Part shown: piece after piece, positions 5,157-10,216 of the stretch | Layout of the letters: each line of letters opens with the position of its first letter | Position numbering within the stretch: position 1 is the first letter of the stretch | Made by a program: the position numbers and the translations under genes | DNA from: Bifidobacterium breve | Lineage (GTDB): Bacteria > Actinomycetota > Acidimicrobiia > IMCC26256 > PALSA-555 | Assembly: GCA_945889545.1 (NCBI GenBank) | Contig: CAMDCC010000082.1 | Span: forward strand, 1-10,216 | DNA: 10,216 nucleotides | Direction of reading: 5' to 3' | The notes under the pieces: model-generated | The model's input: the letters and a program-made list of their open reading frames with translations, nothing else | What the model was told of the DNA's origin: nothing | Databases searched by the model: none

Positions 5157-5737
5157 TGGCTGAAGCCACCACGCGTGAGAAGCCGCGCCTCAAGGCGCGT
5201 TACGACGACGAGCTGCGTGCCGCGCTTCAGCGCGAGCTCGAGATCAAGAACATCATGGAAGTGCCTCGCCTCGAGAAGATCGTCCTGAACTGCGGCGTCG
5301 GATTGGCCACGCAGCAGGCGTCGTTGCTCGACGGCGCAGTCACCGACCTCGGCATCATCACCGGCCAGAGGCCGCTCATCACGAAGGCCAAGAAGTCGAT
5401 CGCCACCTTCAAGCTTCGCGAGGGCAACGCCATCGGCGCCAAGGTCACGTTGCGCAGCGATCGCATGTGGGAGTTCTACGACCGCCTCGTGAGCCTGGCG
5501 ATCCCCCGCATCCGCGACTTTCGGGGCATGAGTACCACCTCGTTCGATGGGCGCGGGAATTACACGTTCGGCGTCACCGAGCAGCTCATCTTCCCGGAGA
5601 TCGACTACGACAAGATCGACACGGTGCGGGGCATGGACATCACCATCGTCACCACCGCCAACAGCGATGACCACGGGCGGGCGCTCCTGCGCACCCTTGG
5701 TTTCCCGTTCCGCCGCGAAGTCGGCGAGGAGAGATAG
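5156..5737 (+). CDS. rplE: 50S ribosomal protein L5
   Basis: L5 binds 5S rRNA and helps load it into the central protuberance, touching P-site tRNA. The 193 residues include the family landmarks IMEVPRLEKIVLNCGVG (about 38-54), GQRPLITKAKKSIATFKLRE, GAKVTLRSDRMWEFYDRLVS, IPRIRDFRGMSTTSFDGRGN and the closing ITIVTTANSDDHGRALLRTL. The short N-terminal lead (MAEATTREKPRLKARYDDEL) is typical of actinobacterial L5. ATG 5156 overlaps the rplX stop, with GGAAGGA just upstream. The stop TAG abuts rpsN. In E. coli, S8 represses the spc operon by binding mRNA near the rplE start; I could not recognise that site here. Confidence 0.98.
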   Translation: MAEATTREKPRLKARYDDELRAALQRELEIKNIMEVPRLEKIVLNCGVGLATQQASLLDGAVTDLGIITGQRPLITKAKKSIATFKLREGNAIGAKVTLRSDRMWEFYDRLVSLAIPRIRDFRGMSTTSFDGRGNYTFGVTEQLIFPEIDYDKIDTVRGMDITIVTTANSDDHGRALLRTLGFPFRREVGEER

Positions 5738-5923
5738 ATGGCAAAGAAGGCTTTGGTCAACAAGCAGAAGCGCACACCGAAGTTCAAGGTGCGCGGATAC
5801 ACACGGTGCCGCCGGTGTGGTCGAGCGCGCTCGGTCTACAAGAAGTTCGCGCTGTGCCGAATCTGCTTCCGTGAGATGGCGCACGCCGGCGAGATTCCCG
5901 GCGTGACGAAGGCATCGTGGTGA
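5738..5923 (+). CDS. rpsN: 30S ribosomal protein S14, type Z (zinc-binding, 61 residues)
   Basis: S14 is a late-binding protein of the 30S head. The 61-residue product is the short zinc-ribbon form: C24-x2-C27 and C40-x2-C43 in CRRCGRARSVYKKFALCRIC, then FREMAHAGEIPGVTKASW, the standard ending. This form is widespread in Gram-positive and actinobacterial genomes, and in some of them a longer zinc-independent paralogue is induced when zinc is short; none lies in this window. ATG follows the rplE stop with no gap, and a GAGGAGAG stretch lies just before it. rpsNZ is sometimes used as the name. Confidence 0.98.
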   Translation: MAKKALVNKQKRTPKFKVRGYTRCRRCGRARSVYKKFALCRICFREMAHAGEIPGVTKASW

Positions 5924-5936
5924 GGGGGGTCAACCA

Positions 5937-6341
5937 GTGACGATGACCGACCCCGTCGCGGACATGCTCACGCGTATCCGCAACGCCAATGTTGCCTTCC
6001 ACGACGACGTGATCATGCCTGCGTCCAAGTTGAAGGCCGAGCTCGCGAAGATCCTCGTGCAAGAGGGTTACATCACCGACTTCGCGGTTGAGGACGACCC
6101 TGGTCGTCCGGGACGCAAGCTGCGCATCGTGATGAAGTACACGAACGATCGGAAGCGCACGATCTCCGGGTTGCGACGCGTGTCGAAGCCCGGTCTGCGT
6201 GTCTACACGAAGGCGACAGAAGTGCCGCGCGTCCTCGGCGGCATGGGCATCGCCATCCTGTCCACCAACAAGGGTCTGATGACAGACCGTCAAGCGCGGC
6301 AGCACCGCGTCGGCGGCGAGATCCTCTGTCACGTCTGGTAG
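5937..6341 (+). CDS. rpsH: 30S ribosomal protein S8
   Basis: S8 binds the central domain of 16S rRNA early in assembly and in E. coli is the translational repressor of the spc operon. The 134 residues contain TDPVADMLTRIRNANVAFHD, PASKLKAELAKILVQEGYI and the C-terminal STNKGLMTDRQARQHRVGGE, then ILCHVW, all diagnostic. GTG 5937 is preferred because the G-rich stretch 5924-5929 is 7 bases before it; ATG 5943 would be 13 away and would shorten the protein by two residues. rpsN ends 13 bases upstream. Confidence 0.97.
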   Translation: MTMTDPVADMLTRIRNANVAFHDDVIMPASKLKAELAKILVQEGYITDFAVEDDPGRPGRKLRIVMKYTNDRKRTISGLRRVSKPGLRVYTKATEVPRVLGGMGIAILSTNKGLMTDRQARQHRVGGEILCHVW

Positions 6342-6354
6342 GGAGCAGCTCCTC

Positions 6355-6894
6355 ATGTCACGCGTAGGTCAAGCACCCATTCCGATCCCCTCGGGCGTCG
6401 AGGTATCGATCGATGGATCGCGCGTGCGCGTCAAGGGCCCCAAGGGCGAGCTCGAGCACGAGGCGCCTCCCACGATCACCGTTGCGCGCGACGGCGACGA
6501 TCTCGTCGTCACGCGTCCCGACGATGAGCGCGGGAACCGCGCGCTCCACGGGCTCACCCGATCGCTGGTGGCCAACATGGTCACGGGGGTCTCGGAGGGG
6601 TACGCCAAGGATCTCGAGATCGTGGGCGTCGGGTACCGCGCCATCGCGCAAGGGCCGTCTCGGCTGGAGCTCCAACTCGGCTTCTCGCACCCCGTGCCAT
6701 TCGAAGCGCCGGAGGGCGTCACATTCGAAGTGCCCCAGCCCACGCGCATCACCGTACGCGGCTTCGACAAGCAGCTCGTGGGTCAGGTCGCGGCCAACAT
6801 TCGCAAGATCCGCAAGCCTGAGCCCTACAAGGGCAAGGGCATCCGCTACGCCGACGAGCGCGTGCTGCGCAAAGCCGGCAAGTCAGCCAAGTAG
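6355..6894 (+). CDS. rplF: 50S ribosomal protein L6
   Basis: L6 sits near the GTPase-associated centre of the 50S subunit and is made of two similar domains. The 179 residues are standard length. MSRVGQAPIPIPSGVEV opens the first domain and RALHGLTRSLVANMVTGVSE follows. GFSHPV falls in the second domain, as does VRGFDKQLVGQVAANIRKIR, and PEPYKGKGIRYADE is the near-universal C-terminal motif. GGGAG at 6341-6345, 9 bases before ATG 6355 and overlapping the rpsH stop, supports the start. rplR follows after 14 bases. Confidence 0.98.
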   Translation: MSRVGQAPIPIPSGVEVSIDGSRVRVKGPKGELEHEAPPTITVARDGDDLVVTRPDDERGNRALHGLTRSLVANMVTGVSEGYAKDLEIVGVGYRAIAQGPSRLELQLGFSHPVPFEAPEGVTFEVPQPTRITVRGFDKQLVGQVAANIRKIRKPEPYKGKGIRYADERVLRKAGKSAK

Positions 6895-6908
6895 GGAACG
6901 GGAAGGTC

Positions 6909-7262
6909 ATGCTCCAGAAGGTCGCGAGTCGCAAGCGGAGACATCACCGCGTACGCAAGCAGGTGCGCGGTACCCAGTCGCGCCCGCGCCTGTCGGTCTT
7001 CCGCTCTACCCGGCACGTGTACGCGCAGGTGATCGACGACGTCAGCGGTCAGACGATCGCGTCCGCCTCCACCATGGAGAAGGACGTGCGCGGCGGTTCC
7101 ACCGCCAACGTGAGCGCGGCCAAGGCCGTCGGTCAGCGGATCGGCGAGCGCGCGAAAGCGGCGGGCGTCACGTCTGTTGTGTTCGATCGAGGCGGATTCC
7201 GGTACCACGGCCGAGTGGCCGCGGTTGCCGACGGCGCCCGAGAAGCAGGACTGGAGTTCTGA
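6909..7262 (+). CDS. rplR: 50S ribosomal protein L18
   Basis: L18 binds 5S rRNA together with L5 in the central protuberance. The 117 residues show the basic N-terminal arm (RKRRHHRVRKQVRGT), then RPRLSVFRSTRHVYAQVIDD, ASAST, AAKAVGQRIGERAKAAGV and the terminal VVFDRGGFRYHGRVAAVADG region with AREAGLEF, a typical L18 ending. GGGAAGG at 6900-6906 is close to ATG 6909, and a second GGGA at 6894-6897 lies 11 bases from it. The TGA is followed after 15 bases by the rpsE GTG. Confidence 0.97.
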   Translation: MLQKVASRKRRHHRVRKQVRGTQSRPRLSVFRSTRHVYAQVIDDVSGQTIASASTMEKDVRGGSTANVSAAKAVGQRIGERAKAAGVTSVVFDRGGFRYHGRVAAVADGAREAGLEF

Positions 7263-7277
7263 TGGGAATGGGGCAGC

Positions 7278-7826
7278 GTGCCTGAAGGTCAGTACGAAGA
7301 GCGAGTGATCGCCATCAACCGCGTGGCCAAGGTGGTCAAGGGTGGGCGGCGGTTCTCGTTCACCGCGCTCGTCGTCGTTGGCGATGGCGAAGGTCATGTG
7401 GGCTTGGGCTACGGCAAGGCGAAGGAAGTGCCTGCCGCGATCCAGAAGGGGATGGAGGAAGGGCGCAAGAACGTCTTCTCGGTGCCGCTCGCCGGTTCCA
7501 CGATCACGCACCAGATCGTCGGCGAGCACGACGCCGCTCGTGTGCTGCTGAAGCCGGCAGCCCCCGGTACCGGGGTCATCGCAGGTGGCGCGGCGCGAGC
7601 GATCCTCGAAGCCGCCGGCGTCCACGACGTGCTGGCAAAGTCGCTCGGCTCGTCAAACGCGATCAACGTGTCGCGCGCCACGATCCAAGGTCTGCAGTCG
7701 TTGCGTCGACCCGAGGAAGTGGCCGCGCTGCGGGGGAAGTCGGCAGAAGAGGTCTCCACGGCAGGGATGCTGCGCGCGTACCGCGAGCGCAACAACCCCA
7801 AGCCTGAAGTCAAGGAAGTCGTCTAG
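7278..7826 (+). CDS. rpsE: 30S ribosomal protein S5
   Basis: S5 helps form the mRNA entry channel and influences decoding accuracy; changes in its N-terminal loop give spectinomycin resistance in E. coli. The 182 residues include EERVIAINRVAKVVKGGRRF, SFTALVVVGDGEGHVGLGYG (double-stranded RNA-binding-like domain), KAKEVPAAIQKGMEEGRKN, then GTGVIAGGAARAILEAAGV and SLGSSNAINVSRATIQGL. No Lys/Gly change is obvious in the KVVKGGRR loop. GTG 7278 is the only start in this frame after the rplR stop (GTG giving MPEGQYEERVI). GGGG at 7270-7273 is 4 bases away and GGGA at 7264-7267 is 10. Unlike most junctions here, 101 bases follow before rpmD. Confidence 0.97.
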   Translation: MPEGQYEERVIAINRVAKVVKGGRRFSFTALVVVGDGEGHVGLGYGKAKEVPAAIQKGMEEGRKNVFSVPLAGSTITHQIVGEHDAARVLLKPAAPGTGVIAGGAARAILEAAGVHDVLAKSLGSSNAINVSRATIQGLQSLRRPEEVAALRGKSAEEVSTAGMLRAYRERNNPKPEVKEVV

Positions 7827-7927
7827 CCATGAGGCGAGGAAACATGCCACAAGCACGCTGTACCGCCCACACCGACCTCCGAGCCGGGGCCCGAGCGGCC
7901 CGGCGCGAAGCGCCAGGAGCGGGATAG
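7827..7927 (+). other. Structured spacer between rpsE and rpmD
   Basis: In many bacteria this junction is only a few bases long; here it is 101 bases. It is open in one frame from ATG 7829 to TAG 7925-7927, which directly abuts the rpmD ATG: 32 codons, with Arg/Ala-rich content and no recognised family. The second half is very GC-rich with two competing hairpins (listed separately). The end supplies a good ribosome-binding site for rpmD, GGAG at 7916-7919 followed by GGGA at 7921-7924. There is no U-run, so this is not a standard intrinsic terminator. Its origin is unknown; it could be a second small insertion in the operon or a regulatory segment. Confidence 0.6.
7883..7914 (+). promoter_or_regulatory. 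Overlapping hairpins before rpmD
   Basis: gccggg (7883-7888) can pair with cccggc (7899-7904); a shorter alternative pairs 7887-7891 with 7897-7901. Directly overlapping is ggcgc-gaa-gcgcc (7902-7914), a 5-bp stem with a GAA loop, ending just before the rpmD ribosome-binding site. The first and last helices share bases 7902-7904, so they are mutually exclusive. This is pairing seen by eye; stability was not computed. Confidence 0.5.
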
Positions 7928-8110
7928 ATGGCTGGAACCTTGAAGATCACCCAGGTTCGGTCCGCGATCGGCACCAAGCCGAAGCAGCGCGGCACATTGC
8001 GTGCGCTCGGCCTTCGTCGCATCAACCACACTGTTGAGCTCCCCGACCGTCCCGAGATCCGAGGCATGGTCAACCGGGTCCCGCATCTCGTGAAGGTAGA
8101 AGAGGCATGA
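7928..8110 (+). CDS. rpmD: 50S ribosomal protein L30
   Basis: L30 is a small 23S rRNA-binding protein that many bacterial lineages lack, so its presence has some taxonomic weight. The 60 residues are the usual bacterial length: LKITQVRSAIGTKPKQRGTL, then RALGLRRINHTVELPDRPEI and RGMVNRVPHLVKVEEA. The start follows immediately on a TAG in the same register and has GGAG at 7916-7919, 8 bases before ATG. The stop overlaps the rplO ATG by four bases (ATGA), the classic rpmD-rplO coupling. Confidence 0.97.
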   Translation: MAGTLKITQVRSAIGTKPKQRGTLRALGLRRINHTVELPDRPEIRGMVNRVPHLVKVEEA

Positions 8111-8607
8111 CGATCAAACTCCACAACCTGAAGCCACCGGAGGGGTCGAAGAAGGACCGTCGCCGTGTGGGTCGCGGCATCGGCGGCAAGGGTGGCAAGA
8201 CGGCCGGCCGTGGGATGAAGGGCCAGCGCGCGCGTTCAAAGATCAAGCCCGGCTTCGAAGGCGGTCAGACTCCGCTGCATCGGCGCACGCCCAAGGCGCG
8301 CGGCTTCCGCAACCCATTCCGGGTGGAGTACGCCGTAGTCAACCTCGACACGCTCGAGCGTTTCGATGCCGGCACCACGGTGGATCCCGACGCGCTCCGG
8401 GCGAAGGGTCTTGTCGCAAAGCAAGGTCTGGTGAAGGTGCTCGGTGGCGGTGAGCTCACCAAGAAGCTCACCGTGCACGCCCACGGATTCTCCGGAAGCG
8501 CCAAGCGCGCGATCGAAGCAGCGGGCGGGGCCACAGTGGTGCTGCCTGCGCCTTGGGGTGATCGCCGGCCGGCAGCCGGCAGCAACAACGCGCATACCAA
8601 CCGTTAG
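8107..8607 (+). CDS. rplO: 50S ribosomal protein L15
   Basis: L15 is a 23S rRNA-binding protein with a long glycine- and arginine-rich N-terminal extension that threads into the rRNA. The 166 residues begin MTIKLHNLKPPEGSKKDRRR and run through VGRGIGGKGGKTAGRGMKGQ, ARSKIKPGFEGGQTPLHRR and PKARGFRN, all family hallmarks. The end contains LTVHAHGFSGSAKRAIEAAG, followed by a polar extension (PWGDRRPAAGSNNAHTNR) beyond the usual end. ATG 8107 overlaps the rpmD stop, with AAGAGG immediately upstream. Thirty-eight bases separate it from secY. Confidence 0.97.
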   Translation: MTIKLHNLKPPEGSKKDRRRVGRGIGGKGGKTAGRGMKGQRARSKIKPGFEGGQTPLHRRTPKARGFRNPFRVEYAVVNLDTLERFDAGTTVDPDALRAKGLVAKQGLVKVLGGGELTKKLTVHAHGFSGSAKRAIEAAGGATVVLPAPWGDRRPAAGSNNAHTNR

Positions 8608-8622
8608 GCTCTCCGAGCCGCT

Positions 8623-8642
8623 GGCGAAAGGCTGACCTCGCC
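8623..8642 (+). promoter_or_regulatory. secY: Hairpin covering the likely secY ribosome-binding site
   Basis: GGCGA (8623-8627) pairs with TCGCC (8638-8642). After a two-base AA bulge, GG (8630-8631) pairs with CC (8636-8637), leaving a four-base loop. The only Shine-Dalgarno-like sequence for secY, AAAGG (8627-8631), lies within this structure, 14 bases from ATG 8646. It may damp or couple secY translation; by-eye structure only. Confidence 0.4.
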
Positions 8643-8645
8643 CCC

Positions 8646-9959
8646 ATGCTCTCCCGCCTCCGGAACATGTTCCGGGTCCCGGATCTTCGGACCAAGATCC
8701 TCTTTACGTTGCTCATCGTCGGCGTGTATCGCCTCGGCGCGCACATTCCCGTGCCGTACGTGGACTTTGGTCAGATCCAGAACCTCCAGGAGCAGGCGAA
8801 CAACAGCGGGGTCGTCGGCTTCCTCGATCTCTTCTCCGGAGGCGCGATCACCAACGTCGCGATCTTCTTCCTGGGGATCATGCCGTACATCACTTCGTCG
8901 ATCATCATGCAGCTCCTCGGTGTGGTGATCCCGAAGCTCGAGCAGTGGCAGAAGGAAGGCCAGACCGGCCAGAAGAAGATCACCCAATGGACCCGCTACC
9001 TCACGATTGCACTCGCGCTCGTGCAATCGACCGGTTTCGTGTTTGCCCTGCACCAGGGCAAGGGTGGTTTGCTCGGCGCTGCCGGTTTTGAAGGCAAAGA
9101 CCTGATTCCGAACTTCGGCACCGGTCGGGCCGCGCTCATCGTCCTCACCTGGACCGCGGGCACCGCGATGGTGATGTGGCTCGGTGAACTCATCACCCAA
9201 CGGGGTGTTGGCAACGGGATGTCGATCCTCATCTTCGCGTCGGTGGTCTCGAGCCTTCCCGCGCAGGGTGGCCAGATCTACACCGAAGGCAGCAAGCTTC
9301 AGTTCTTCGTCGTCCTCGCGATCGGTATCGGGATGATCGTGGCGATCGTGTTCGTCGAGTCGGGGCAACGGCGCATCCCCGTGCAGTTCGCAAAACGGGT
9401 GGTTGGGCGCAGGATGTACGGCGGGCAGAGCACGTACATCCCGCTCAAAGTGAACCAATCGGGTGTGATCCCGGTGATCTTCGCGAGCTCGATCCTGTCG
9501 TTCCCTGCGCTCATCGCGAGCATCCTGCCGAACAGCGGGTTCGGTGCGGATATTCGGAACTTCATCGACGACGAGCTCGTCAGCAACCAGAGCTGGTTCT
9601 ACATCGGCTTCTACACACTGCTGATCGTGTTCTTCGCCTACTTCTACACAGCAATCGCGTTCAACCCCGCGCAGCAAGCCGACATCATCCGCAAGCAGGG
9701 TGGCTTCATCCCCGGTATTCGGCCCGGTCCCGCGACCGAGAAGTACCTTGCCAAGACGCTCAACCGCATCACGCTGCCTGGTTCGCTGTTCCTGGCGTTG
9801 ATCGCCATCACACCGCTGCTCGTGTTCGCCCTCTGGGACATCAGCCAGTTCCCGTTCGGTGGCACTGCGTTGCTCATCACCGTTGGCGTCGCACTCGAGA
9901 CGATGAAGCAGATCGACAGCCAGCTCATGATGCGCAACTACGAGGGCTTCCTCGCTTAA
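8646..9959 (+). CDS. secY: Preprotein translocase subunit SecY
   Basis: SecY is the channel-forming inner-membrane protein of the general secretion pathway; with SecE and SecG, and driven by SecA or by ribosomes, it passes or inserts proteins. The 437 residues match the family (about 430-445), with about ten hydrophobic segments. The first is ILFTLLIVGVYRLGAHIPVP (about 18-37), and the plug region follows near GFLDLFSGGAIT. Other landmarks are QWQKEGQTGQKKITQWTRYL, QRGVGNGMSILIFASVV (185-201), the cytoplasmic loop RRIPVQFAKR (from R242), and KQGGFIPGIRPG near the C-terminus. The start at 8646 gives the usual basic N-terminus; its ribosome-binding site is weak. adk begins 4 bases after TAA, the standard secY-adk arrangement. 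Confidence 0.98.
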   Translation: MLSRLRNMFRVPDLRTKILFTLLIVGVYRLGAHIPVPYVDFGQIQNLQEQANNSGVVGFLDLFSGGAITNVAIFFLGIMPYITSSIIMQLLGVVIPKLEQWQKEGQTGQKKITQWTRYLTIALALVQSTGFVFALHQGKGGLLGAAGFEGKDLIPNFGTGRAALIVLTWTAGTAMVMWLGELITQRGVGNGMSILIFASVVSSLPAQGGQIYTEGSKLQFFVVLAIGIGMIVAIVFVESGQRRIPVQFAKRVVGRRMYGGQSTYIPLKVNQSGVIPVIFASSILSFPALIASILPNSGFGADIRNFIDDELVSNQSWFYIGFYTLLIVFFAYFYTAIAFNPAQQADIIRKQGGFIPGIRPGPATEKYLAKTLNRITLPGSLFLALIAITPLLVFALWDISQFPFGGTALLITVGVALETMKQIDSQLMMRNYEGFLA

Positions 9960-9963
9960 GCGA

Positions 9964-10216
9964 ATGACGAACCGCGGCCCACGTCTGGTGCTGCTGGGGA
10001 AACAGGGTGCCGGCAAGGGCACCCAGGCCTCCCAGCTCGCCGAGCATTACGGCGTCTTGCATCTCGCGACCGGTGACCTCTTTCGTGCGGCGGCGCGCGA
10101 AGGAACACCGCTCGGCATCGAAGCGCAGTCGTTCATGGACGTGGGGGAGCTCGTGCCCGACGAGATCGTGATCGGCGTCGTGGAGGAAGAGCTCGCTCGC
10201 ACCGGTGCCGCCCGTA
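9964..10216 (+). CDS. adk: Adenylate kinase, 5' part (continues past the window)
   Basis: Adenylate kinase interconverts ATP + AMP and 2 ADP in the cytoplasm. The first 84 codons are present and uninterrupted. Near the N-terminus is the P-loop, LLGKQGAGKGTQA (about residues 10-22), with Lys-Gln where many family members have Ala-Pro or Pro-Pro; the G-x-G-K-G-T core is intact. The AMP-binding region ATGDLFRAAAREGTPLG follows, then VGELVPDEIVIGVV, both characteristic. ATG 9964 is the only start in this frame after an in-frame TGA at 9928-9930. There is no clear Shine-Dalgarno, and secY ends 4 bases upstream, so translation is probably coupled. The sequence stops at the window edge, not at a break in the gene. 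Confidence 0.96.
   Translation, partial: MTNRGPRLVLLGKQGAGKGTQASQLAEHYGVLHLATGDLFRAAAREGTPLGIEAQSFMDVGELVPDEIVIGVVEEELARTGAAR

Noticed and set aside
5130..5200. S8 autoregulatory mRNA site near the start of rplE, as in E. coli
   Set aside because: I could not find a hairpin resembling the S8-binding helix of 16S rRNA around the rplX-rplE junction; the region looks like ordinary coding sequence.
7262..7285. Seven-codon frame (ATG 7262 to TGA 7285) overlapping the rpsE start
   Set aside because: Very short and in a different frame from rpsE; an ATG after TGA (TGATG) arises easily. The rpsE GTG at 7278 is explained without it.
7883..7927. Intrinsic terminator between rpsE and rpmD
   Set aside because: The GC hairpins lack a T-run and are followed at once by a ribosome-binding site and an essential-operon gene.
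8604..10022. Very long minus-strand open frame (472 codons) opposite secY
   Set aside because: GC-rich codon bias on the plus strand removes stops on the opposite strand; the predicted protein is rich in His, Asp, Glu and Arg with no family likeness, while the plus strand encodes a complete SecY.

Overview
This window is an unbroken, all plus-strand run of ribosomal-protein genes from a high-GC bacterium. It covers the second half of the S10 operon joined to the spc operon. The order is rplD (3' end), rplW, rplB, rpsS, rplV, rpsC, rplP, rpmC, rpsQ, rplN, rplX, rplE, rpsN, rpsH, rplF, rplR, rpsE, rpmD, rplO, secY and the 5' end of adk. High GC in third codon positions, a 61-residue four-cysteine S14, a zinc-finger form of L24, the L16 and S3 sequence types and the long charged C-terminal tails all suggest Actinomycetota. 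A deep lineage such as Acidimicrobiia is my best guess, but it is an inference from overall resemblance and not a measured placement.

Layout: 1-4444 is the S10-operon part and 4464-8607 the spc part, with only 19 bases between rpsQ and rplN, so there is no room for a separate spc promoter and the two operons are physically merged. secY (8646-9959) and adk (from 9964, cut by the window edge) follow directly. Most junctions are tight: start and stop overlap (ATGA, TGATG) or are separated by fewer than 20 bases, with Shine-Dalgarno sites inside the preceding gene. Five genes appear to use GTG starts (rplV, rplP, rplN, rpsH, rpsE). Together the genes supply parts of both ribosomal subunits, the membrane channel (SecY) through which nascent proteins are exported, and adenylate kinase.

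The core content is ordinary; I see no hidden defence or mobile system. Four things depart from the standard picture. (1) L22 has a tail of about 109 residues, containing a His/Asp cluster that looks metal-binding, followed by a Lys/Ala histone-H1-like segment built partly from a 21-bp tandem repeat. (2) About 190 bases of repeat-rich DNA sit exactly at the rpsC-rplP junction, bounded by near-identical 7-base copies of the rplP start; its open frame ends in TAG overlapping the rplP GTG. (3) A second spacer of about 100 bases, with strong hairpins, sits between rpsE and rpmD; it also carries an open frame ending directly at the next start codon. (4) L4 and S3 carry long, mostly acidic tails. 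No gene-free stretch exceeds 300 bases; the two spacers above are the longest.
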